Below are positions 51,520-59,171 of a stretch of DNA of 64,000 nucleotides, piece after piece (within the stretch, counting starts at the first letter, position 1; every line of letters begins with the position of its first letter). Under the pieces are notes generated by a model. It was not told where the DNA came from, did no database searches, and worked only from the letters and a program-made list of their open reading frames with translations. The translations under genes and the position numbers were made by a program. Source of the DNA: Oxalobacteraceae bacterium OTU3CAMAD1 (GTDB lineage Bacteria > Pseudomonadota > Gammaproteobacteria > Burkholderiales > Burkholderiaceae_D); NCBI GenBank assembly GCA_024123915.1, contig CP099650.1:3720001-3784000 (forward strand), given 5' to 3'.

Positions 51520-54500
51520 GGCTGGCTCCTTGGTGCGGCCGGCGCCGCCGCCGGCGCGGCTGCCGCCGGTGCGGCGGCTGCGGCAGGGGCGGCAGCTGCG
51601 GCGACGGGCGCCGGCGCGGTGATGATCTCGGGCAGGCGCATGCGGCGGAAGCCGGCGGCGGAGCCCGGTGCCGGCGCGGCGGCCGGGGCGGCCTGCGTGG
51701 TGCCCACGATCTTCAGGTTGGCGCGCACGACCACGTTGCTGTTCTCCCAGCTCAGCTCGAACACGCCGCTATCCTTGCGGGTGCGTTTGGCGGCGTCGAT
51801 CATCTTCTTCAGGCCGAAATGGCCCGGCTCGTTGAGCAGCACCACGGTGCGGCCCTCGGGCGTGATGGCGGTGATGCGCGAGCCCGGCGTGCCTTGCGGA
51901 TTCGGCCACACCATGTGGACGAACGGCTGCGGCTGGCCGCGCCAGCGCAGCGCCTGGCCATCGATCTCGATGGTGAACTCGGTGGCGCCGGTGGCGCCCA
52001 GCGCCTGCACGTCGAAGCGCGTCTGCGACTCGGAAGCGCCGGCCTGGGCGGCGACGCCGCCGGCCGACAATGGGGCCACCCAGCTCGGGAAGCTGCTGAC
52101 CACGCCAGGCGCCAGGTTGATGCCCATGTTGGCCCAGGTCTTGGCGCTGAGGGTGTCGCCACGGCGCACCACCAACGGTCCGATGGTGGTGTTGAAGTAC
52201 TTGGCGATGGCGCCGTCCGGGCCGAACATCTGGCCGATCTCGGCGTCGGTCGCTTCCAGTTTCGATTCCGGCGCGAACGGATACTTGAGCGCCAGGCTGC
52301 GGTTGAACGGTTCCAGCACTTGCGCGGTCCAAACTTTGTTGACTTCGGTTTCGGTCGGACGCACGATGACGGCGAAGGTTTGCATCAGCGGCCGCACCAG
52401 CAGCGGACGGATGGCTTGGCGTTGCTGGTCGGTCATGCCGACCAGCATCTGCTCATCGACATATTTGAGCGCCTCGGCCAGTTCGGAGCCGGTGCCGTCG
52501 AGCGTCTGCTGCATGAACTGCTTGGCGCCGGGGCCGGTGTCGCCCTGGTTCTTGATCTGGTTGAAGCGGCCGCGCAGCTTGGACAGCGCGTCCATGTAGC
52601 CGCCCATCAGGGTCGCGCCCTTGTCCTTGCTCACCACCAGCTTGGCGACGCCGGAGAACTCGCGTCCGACCGGACCCATCGGGATCGGTGCGGCGCCAGG
52701 GGCCGCGCTGGTGTTGATGTTGACGTCGATGCCGGACGGCTTCTGGCGCAGGATGGTTTGCTTGAACCACTCGACCACGCCGCGCTGGGCGCGCTGCAGG
52801 CCGGCGTCGATCAGCGACGGGTTGTCCCACGAGGTTTGTTCGTAGACCGTTTTGATCAGCTTGTCGATCGGCGACGCTTGCGGATCGCCCAGGCGGTTCA
52901 TCGCGCTGGCGGCCTGGTCGAAGCCGTTCAGTTCGCGGATGCTGACGCCCTGGATGAACTTCTGCCATTCCTTGGCGTAGTCGTTTTTATACAGCTCGAC
53001 CAGCGCCTTCTGGATCTGTTCCGGGCTGCCTTCCAGCGTCAGATCGTCCTTGGCGGCGGTTTTCAGCACCCAGTCCGAGCTTTGCAGCTCGCGGTTGGCG
53101 GCGTCGCGGAAGGCTTCCTGGATGAACTTGTCCCAGGCCTCGCGGGTGAAGGTGCCCGGGATGGCGTAGCTGCCCACCACCAGTTCCTTGTCCTGCTCGC
53201 CGACGATGCGGGCCACCGTCATCGACGGGAAGCGGGTGGCGGCGCGCGCCTTGACGTCGGCGTAGACGCGCTCGCGCGCCGGCAGGCCGCGCACCACTTT
53301 GCGCAGGTTGTCGCGGCTTTGGTCGACCAGGGCCAGCTTGGGTTCGATGGTCGGCCACGAAGGGTCGCTCATCTGGCTCAGGTAGAACGAGATCATGCGC
53401 TCGGCGCTGCGGATCATTTGCTCGCGCGGCATGGTGCCGCGATTGCTGTCGAGCCAGACGCGCCAGAAGCGGGTCAGCTGGTCGTTCAGGTGGCTGGCCT
53501 CGGCGCGCGACTTGTCGGTCAACATCAGGTAGGTCTTGAGCGCGTTGTAGGCGTCCTCGACGTTGGCCGGGTTGGCGTCCTTGAATTGCAGCGCGCCGAA
53601 GTTGACTGCGGCGGCCGGCGACAGCGCGACCGTGCCGGGCAGCGCGCCCGGGGCGGCGCCAGGCGCGACGGCGGGAACGACGGCGCCGGGGACGGCAGGG
53701 ACGGCACCGGCCACCGGCGCGGTGGCGGCGGCGTTCAGCGCGCCCGACTGCGGCGGACGCGACATCGGCTCCAGCTTGTCGGCGCCGCTGTTGACTTCGC
53801 CCAGGAAGGCTTCGATCGACTGGCCGACCGGCTTGAGCATCACTTCCTTCAGGCCGGAGAAGTATTCCTCACGCAGCTTGCGCTCCAGGAACTCGCCCTG
53901 GTACAGGCCCAGGCCGAGCGACAGCGGACGGTCGGTGCGATAGGATTCGAGTTGTTCGATACGGTCTTGCAGGATTTCCAGCGCCTCGAAGCGCGACGCC
54001 AGGTCCAGGCGTTTTTCCTGCACCTTGACGGCCTGCGCCAGATCGGCCTGGACGTTGTTGACCAGTTGGCGGTTGGCCAGGTAGGACCAGCTCCAGCCGC
54101 CCAGCGCCAGGCCGACCAGCGCCATGGCGCCGAAGAAGGTGGCGTAGCGCATGCGCGTCTTGGCCGGGCTGGCGTACTGCGCCACCAGGTCCTTGTCGGC
54201 GAAGATCACTTTGCGGAACAGGTTGAGCAGGAAGTAGCCGTGCTGGTCTTGCACCTCGGACTGGGCCGCCGGCAGCATCTGCAAATCGAAACGGTGGGCG
54301 ACGCGCTCGGACGAGGCCGAAACGGATTCGCCCTCCTGCAGCGCGCTGGTGAAGTAGAAGCCACGGAACACCGGCTTGAACTGGAACGGGTTTTCCTCGA
54401 ACAGGGTGGCGATGAAGGTGCGCAGCGGCCCCTTGATCGAGCTGAACTCCAGCGGGAAGGTGAACACGCCCGGCGGCATGCGCTCGCGCCATTGCAGCGC

Positions 54501-55451
54501 CATGTTGGCCAGGCTCAGGTCCTTGAGGCCGTCGTACAGCTCGTCGAAGCGCTGGTCGAACTGCTCCAGCACGTCCTGCTTGGAGCTGGTCTGGCTGTAG
54601 GGCAGGGTGGCGCCCCATACTTTATCGCGCTCGCCGCGCTCGGCGTCCTGGAAGAACTCGTTGAAACCGGTGATCAGGTCGGCCTTGGTGAACACCACGT
54701 AGACCGGCGCGTGCACTTCCAGCTTCTCGGTGAGCTCCTGCACGCGCTGGCGCAGGTTCTTGGCCAGGTTGATGGCGAACTCCGGCCGGCTACCGGTCAG
54801 CTCGGCGACGCTGACGGCGATGATGATGCCGTTGATCGGCGCGCGCTTGCGGTATTTCTTCAGCAGGGCGAGGAAGCCCAGCCATTCGCCACGGTCCTCC
54901 TCGCTGACGGAGTAGCGGCCGGCGGTGTCGAGCAGGATGCCGTCGGTGGTGAAGAACCAGTCGCAATTGCGCGTGCCGCCCACGCCCTGGACGATCTTGC
55001 TGTCGGCGAAGGGGAACTGCAGGCCCGAGCTGGCGATCGCCGTGCTCTTGCCGGCGGCCGGGTTGCCGATCACCATATACCACGGCAATTCGTACAGCGC
55101 GGCGTCGCCCGAGAGCTGGCCCAGCTTGGACGTCTTGATGGTGCCGATCGCCTCCATCATGCGCTTGCGTAGCGCCTCGTTCTCCTCGCGCTGGGCGGCG
55201 TCGGCCTTGGACGCGCCGGTCTGCTGCTCGAGCATGCCGCCGAAGGCGGCGCCGGAGCGCTGGCGGCGATAGCGCTTGAACAGCCAGACGGCGCCGTACA
55301 GCAGCAGCGCGACCAATAGCACGATCAGTACCCATTGGTAGGAAATCTCGAAGACGGCGGCGGCGATCAGCAGCGCGGCGGCAAAGGCCGCGAAGCCGAT
55401 CACGGCCAGGCTGAAACGAGCGGTGAGAAAGTGCCAGAATCGTTGCATCAT
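51516..55451 (-). CDS. tssM: TssM, T6SS inner membrane core (IcmF-like)
   Basis: 1311 residues from ATG 55451; the frame continues upstream without a start that fits. Two TM helices near 13-55, then a cytoplasmic NTPase-like domain with Walker A GNPAAGKST (K135) and WFFTTDGILLDTAGRY. A third TM (about 445-465) leads into the long periplasmic domain. The C-terminal ~40 residues are an Ala/Pro-rich low-complexity tail. The Walker A is intact, unlike several TssM proteins that lost it. Forms the trans-envelope complex with TssL. Confidence 0.96.
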   Translation of the reverse strand: MMQRFWHFLTARFSLAVIGFAAFAAALLIAAAVFEISYQWVLIVLLVALLLYGAVWLFKRYRRQRSGAAFGGMLEQQTGASKADAAQREENEALRKRMMEAIGTIKTSKLGQLSGDAALYELPWYMVIGNPAAGKSTAIASSGLQFPFADSKIVQGVGGTRNCDWFFTTDGILLDTAGRYSVSEEDRGEWLGFLALLKKYRKRAPINGIIIAVSVAELTGSRPEFAINLAKNLRQRVQELTEKLEVHAPVYVVFTKADLITGFNEFFQDAERGERDKVWGATLPYSQTSSKQDVLEQFDQRFDELYDGLKDLSLANMALQWRERMPPGVFTFPLEFSSIKGPLRTFIATLFEENPFQFKPVFRGFYFTSALQEGESVSASSERVAHRFDLQMLPAAQSEVQDQHGYFLLNLFRKVIFADKDLVAQYASPAKTRMRYATFFGAMALVGLALGGWSWSYLANRQLVNNVQADLAQAVKVQEKRLDLASRFEALEILQDRIEQLESYRTDRPLSLGLGLYQGEFLERKLREEYFSGLKEVMLKPVGQSIEAFLGEVNSGADKLEPMSRPPQSGALNAAATAPVAGAVPAVPGAVVPAVAPGAAPGALPGTVALSPAAAVNFGALQFKDANPANVEDAYNALKTYLMLTDKSRAEASHLNDQLTRFWRVWLDSNRGTMPREQMIRSAERMISFYLSQMSDPSWPTIEPKLALVDQSRDNLRKVVRGLPARERVYADVKARAATRFPSMTVARIVGEQDKELVVGSYAIPGTFTREAWDKFIQEAFRDAANRELQSSDWVLKTAAKDDLTLEGSPEQIQKALVELYKNDYAKEWQKFIQGVSIRELNGFDQAASAMNRLGDPQASPIDKLIKTVYEQTSWDNPSLIDAGLQRAQRGVVEWFKQTILRQKPSGIDVNINTSAAPGAAPIPMGPVGREFSGVAKLVVSKDKGATLMGGYMDALSKLRGRFNQIKNQGDTGPGAKQFMQQTLDGTGSELAEALKYVDEQMLVGMTDQQRQAIRPLLVRPLMQTFAVIVRPTETEVNKVWTAQVLEPFNRSLALKYPFAPESKLEATDAEIGQMFGPDGAIAKYFNTTIGPLVVRRGDTLSAKTWANMGINLAPGVVSSFPSWVAPLSAGGVAAQAGASESQTRFDVQALGATGATEFTIEIDGQALRWRGQPQPFVHMVWPNPQGTPGSRITAITPEGRTVVLLNEPGHFGLKKMIDAAKRTRKDSGVFELSWENSNVVVRANLKIVGTTQAAPAAAPAPGSAAGFRRMRLPEIITAPAPVAAAAAPAAAAAPAAAAPAAAPAAPRSQP

Positions 55452-55497
55452 AGTGGGGCTAAAGGGGCTAAGGCGTACTTGGGTTGAGTGAAATGGT

Positions 55498-56943
55498 TCA
55501 TGCCGTGGTCTCGGCCGTGGATGGCGGAGCCGCTTGCGGCGCCAGCAGCACGGCGCCACGGTGGAATGGATCGAGATTGGTCACGCACAGCGCCGGGCCT
55601 TTGCCGTCGCGGACCTGCTGCTGCGCAAGCACCAGCGCGGCAATGATCGAGACGGCGCCGGCGTCGCCGCAGGCGGACGCGACCGACAGCACCTGGCTGC
55701 CCAGGTCGAGTTCGGGCAGCGTGGTGCTGGCCATGCCCAGCAATTCGGTCATGCGGCCGACGCGCTGGTCGCTGTCGGCGGTGAGCGTGGCGATATCGGC
55801 GGCGTTGACGCCGGCCGTGGCGATCGCCTGCGTCGCCAGCTCGGCCAGCAGGCCGGTGTCGCCGCGCGGCTTGGTGTCGGCGGAGGCGGCGCGCAGCGCG
55901 CTGCTGGCGGGATACATCAGCGCGGCGTCGGCGGCGTCGAACAGCGCGCCCTGGGCGGCGTCGGCCAGCAGCAGGCCGGCCGCGCCTTCGCCCGGGATGC
56001 GTCCCTGCGGATGATTGCTGTCGAACAGCATGAAATGGTCGGCCCAGTCCTGCACGCTGGCCGCGCCGATGCGCGAGCCGCACGCCAGCACCAGGCATAG
56101 CAACGGTTGCTCGTCCTGCCGCGCCTGGATTGCCAACTGGCGGATCAGCTGCAGCGCCGGTTGCGCGTGCGCGGCCATCAGCGGCGGCGCCAGGCGGGCT
56201 TGAGGCCAGCCGTGGCGGGCCACGATGTGGCGCAGCCAGCCGGAGGCGGCGGTACGCTGGGTGTCGGTCCATTCGGCCGGCAGCAGGGTGACCACGTGCA
56301 GCGCCGGCAGCGGCGGCAACGGTTTGCCGTCGGCGGCCGCGTCCAGGTAGGCCGGCAGCGCCGGGTGCGGGCCGAGTTCGGCGGCCAGGTCGGCGGCGAC
56401 GGCGCTGCCGAGCGCCAGTGCGCGCCATTGCTCGTCGACGAAGTCGATCTCCGGATGGTGGGCGCGCAGCCAGTCGGCCATCTCGTCCTGCTGGGCGGCG
56501 ACGTCGACGTCGTCGACCCGGCCGCTGAGGATGGGGTAGCCGCTCTCGTCGACCAGTTCCGGGTCGAGGGCGAGGTTGGCCTTGCGCGACAACAGCGCGT
56601 CCGCCAGGCGGGCGGCGCTGTCGCCGTGCGGCATGCGCAGCGCGCCGGCCAGCACGGTCAGCGGGGCGGCGGCAGGCGCCGCAGGGGCGCTTTGCGCGGC
56701 AGCGTCTGCGGCACTGGCGGCAGCGGCGGCGGACGCGGCGGCCGCACCCGCGCCGGCGGCGGCCAGCAATTTGCGTCCGCCCCACACCAGTAGCAACAGC
56801 AGCAGCGGCAACAGCAGCAGATAGATCACCAGATCGTCGGTGCCGGGCATGCGGCGCGTCTCGCGCCAATACCACACCGCGCCCAGCCAGCAGGCGGCGA
56901 AAGCGGCGGCGACGATCAGGCTACGACTGAGCCAGGGGCGCAT
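55498..56943 (-). CDS. Membrane-anchored ketosynthase-like protein in T6SS operon
   Basis: 481 residues. TM helices at about 9-26 and 38-56, then an Ala-rich linker (about 60-95) and a soluble domain. GRIPGEGAAGLLLAD (about 314-328) and SACGDAGAVSIIAALVLA (about 421-438) match the second half of a thiolase-fold beta-ketoacyl synthase (GEGA and the G-H-T-x-A-x-G region). The catalytic Cys nucleophile motif and both His are not visible, so it looks like a pseudo-enzyme. It lies between PAAR and tssM in the same operon. Role unknown. Confidence 0.65.
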   Translation of the reverse strand: MRPWLSRSLIVAAAFAACWLGAVWYWRETRRMPGTDDLVIYLLLLPLLLLLLVWGGRKLLAAAGAGAAAASAAAAASAADAAAQSAPAAPAAAPLTVLAGALRMPHGDSAARLADALLSRKANLALDPELVDESGYPILSGRVDDVDVAAQQDEMADWLRAHHPEIDFVDEQWRALALGSAVAADLAAELGPHPALPAYLDAAADGKPLPPLPALHVVTLLPAEWTDTQRTAASGWLRHIVARHGWPQARLAPPLMAAHAQPALQLIRQLAIQARQDEQPLLCLVLACGSRIGAASVQDWADHFMLFDSNHPQGRIPGEGAAGLLLADAAQGALFDAADAALMYPASSALRAASADTKPRGDTGLLAELATQAIATAGVNAADIATLTADSDQRVGRMTELLGMASTTLPELDLGSQVLSVASACGDAGAVSIIAALVLAQQQVRDGKGPALCVTNLDPFHRGAVLLAPQAAPPSTAETTA

Positions 56944-56979
56944 CAGCGGCGCCCGTCCATGTGAATACTGTGCATGCGG

Positions 56980-57249
56980 CTAGACCTGGTCCTTGGTGGC
57001 TTGCTGGCTGGCGATCAGGCTGGCGCCGCAACTGGTTTTGTCGCCGTCGCGGGCGACCGGCATGCCGTCGACGATCATGGTCGAGTCGCCGCTGACGATC
57101 ACGCCCGGCGTGTGGCCGGGAATAGGGCACACCACCATGTCGCCGACGCGGGCGATCGGAATTCCGCCGCTGTCGCTTAACATCGACGCGCTCACCACCA
57201 CGCCGCCGTGCGACGTCTTGTCTCCCAACCGTATCACCGGACCAGCCAT
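56980..57249 (-). CDS. PAAR-repeat spike tip protein
   Basis: 89 residues. PAAR-type repeats: GPVIRLGDKTSHGGVV, VVCPIPGHTP and VARDGDKTSCGA. The stand-alone protein sharpens the VgrG tip and has no effector extension. Encoded between the M15 peptidase gene and the ketosynthase-like gene. Confidence 0.93.
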   Translation of the reverse strand: MAGPVIRLGDKTSHGGVVVSASMLSDSGGIPIARVGDMVVCPIPGHTPGVIVSGDSTMIVDGMPVARDGDKTSCGASLIASQQATKDQV

Positions 57250-57258
57250 CTCGTCTCC

Positions 57259-58131
57259 TTAACCTTTTCGTTTCATCACGCCGGCCACCCGCAACTCGGT
57301 GTGCCCGAAATCCATCATTTTCCAGCGGCCGCCCCAGGTCAGGCCGACCGACTCGGCCACCTGGCCGTACAGTTCGTATCCACGCATGGCCCACGGATCT
57401 TTTTCCGAGATCACCAGCTTGCCGTCACGCAAGAAGGCGCAATCGGCGGCCAGGCCATATTGGTGCCAGCTCTGGAAGGCGGCCGCGTTGGTCACGTTGC
57501 TGCCCATGCCGGCCAGCATGTTCTGGCGCTCGGGACTGCGGTAGCCCTCCAGGATCGCCATATCATAACCGTGTTGCTCTTTCATTATCTTAAATACCGT
57601 TAACAAGCGCTGGGTATATTCCGGGTCCATCAGCGACCAGTTGCGGCTGGCCGATACCAGCATCGGACGCTCGCGCTCGATCTCGGCCGTGGCGAACACG
57701 GTCGGCGGCAGCGCCACCGGCGGCACCAGTTCCTCGCCTTGCAACAGTCCGGCCACCTGGCTGTTCACCTCGCGCGTCGAGACGTCGTAGGCGCCCAGCA
57801 TGTTCTTGCCGCTCGCCAGGAAGGCCAGGGTCGGCGGCAGGCTGAGCAGCAAGAGTCCGGCCAGGCACAGCCGGTAATGGCGCTTGACGAACGCGGCAAG
57901 GCCCTGCGCGGACGCCGCCCCCGACTGCAACAACACTCCCGCACCGGCCGTCTGCCGGCGCTTCAGGCCGGCGAAGCGTCGCTGCAGCGCGGATTCGGCT
58001 CGCGCCGCCCGCTCCAGTACATAGGCGCGGCCGGCCGGGAATAGCACCAGCCAGCTGATCAGGCAAGCCAGCAGAAAATAGAGCACCACCGCCAGTAAAA
58101 ACACGACTACCTCAACCCTGACAACGTTCAT
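57259..58131 (-). CDS. tagX: Membrane-anchored M15-type peptidoglycan peptidase (TagX-like)
   Basis: 290 residues. N-terminal TM helices (about 8-32 and 86-108), then a D-Ala-D-Ala-carboxypeptidase/endolysin-like M15 domain. Zinc-site motifs: SWHQYGLAAD (H223, D230) and DFGHTEL (H277). TagX of Acinetobacter is an L,D-endopeptidase needed to open the cell wall for T6SS assembly; the same role is likely. First gene of the minus operon that runs through PAAR, tssM and tagF to tssA. Confidence 0.82.
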   Translation of the reverse strand: MNVVRVEVVVFLLAVVLYFLLACLISWLVLFPAGRAYVLERAARAESALQRRFAGLKRRQTAGAGVLLQSGAASAQGLAAFVKRHYRLCLAGLLLLSLPPTLAFLASGKNMLGAYDVSTREVNSQVAGLLQGEELVPPVALPPTVFATAEIERERPMLVSASRNWSLMDPEYTQRLLTVFKIMKEQHGYDMAILEGYRSPERQNMLAGMGSNVTNAAAFQSWHQYGLAADCAFLRDGKLVISEKDPWAMRGYELYGQVAESVGLTWGGRWKMMDFGHTELRVAGVMKRKG

Positions 58132-58337
58132 CGGCGCCTCGCGGCGGCCACTTTTATAAACTTTCTTTACTGCTAGATTAATTATTGCTTGAGAGTATAT
58201 CTTACTAGTCTGATAATGTGATGACTATTCGGTTCAATTGTGCGCATGTTGAGTGCGCGTTCAGTTAACGTTCTAACATGCGTCGCATCGCTGTTGAATA
58301 TAGTAAAGTATTGCAATAACTGACAGGAGTTCGTATT

Positions 58338-59171
58338 TTGCAACGAAAAGATGAGAGTCCCAAGCCCTCCCGGCCGAGTTTGTTGACCCCGGCGCAGCAG
58401 GAAGAGGCGGACCGCAACCGCATATTATCCACGCTTGAGTCCGGCAGTGGCGCAGCCAAGCCGGCCGCCAAGCGTGGCCGCTCGCCGCTGGTGTGGGCGG
58501 GATTGGGCGTAGCTTTGCTGATGATCGCAGTGGGCATCGGCACTTATGTGACGCGCGAGACCGCGCACAGCGAAGTGATGACGTCGGTTGCCGCGGCCAG
58601 CAAGGAGCTGCCGCCGGCAACTGCGCCGGCTGTCGCTGCCGCTCCGGCTCCGGCTGCTGCGGCCGAGGTGTCGGCCGACGAGGTGCTGGCGTCGGCGGCG
58701 CCGGCGGCCGTCATCAACGACGACCGGGCCGCCCAGCAGGCGCCCGAAAAGCAGGAAAGCCTGAGCGAAATGCTCAACGCCGGCGGGCAAACTGCGGCGC
58801 CTGCGGCCAAGCCGGGCAACGACGTGCTCAGCAAAGCGCTGGAAACGCCGTCCGCCGGAACGCCCGCGCCAGCGAAAAGCGCGGCCAAGCCGGTGCATAA
58901 GCCCAAGCCTAAGCCGGCGCCCAAGGAAACCAAAAAGGCCCCGGCCGAACCGGCCACCACGCCGGAGCAGGAAAGCGACATCGCTTTGCTGTCGGCCCTG
59001 GTCGCGCATGCACAGGCCGCCGAGAAGGCTGAAACGGCGAAGAAGCCCAGGCTCAGCGTGAAAGAACAGCTGGCCCAGTGCAAAAAATTCGGCAAAACCA
59101 AGGCTGCCGAGTGCCGCGCACGCATTTGCGAAGGCCGCACCAAAACCGGCGATTGCAAGGTGGCGCGATGA
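58338..59171 (+). CDS. Single-pass membrane protein with Cys-containing C-terminus
   Basis: 277 residues from TTG 58338 after CAGGAG. Cytoplasmic N-terminus (1-50), one TM (about 51-71), then a long Ala/Pro/Lys-rich extended region (about 95-225) like a TonB/TolA-type spacer. The C-terminal ~35 residues are basic with four cysteines (QCKKFGKTKAAECRARIC and GDC). The stop overlaps the vgrG start (ATGA), so it is translated with VgrG2. Probably spans the periplasm. Family not recognised. Confidence 0.65.
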   Translation: MQRKDESPKPSRPSLLTPAQQEEADRNRILSTLESGSGAAKPAAKRGRSPLVWAGLGVALLMIAVGIGTYVTRETAHSEVMTSVAAASKELPPATAPAVAAAPAPAAAAEVSADEVLASAAPAAVINDDRAAQQAPEKQESLSEMLNAGGQTAAPAAKPGNDVLSKALETPSAGTPAPAKSAAKPVHKPKPKPAPKETKKAPAEPATTPEQESDIALLSALVAHAQAAEKAETAKKPRLSVKEQLAQCKKFGKTKAAECRARICEGRTKTGDCKVAR

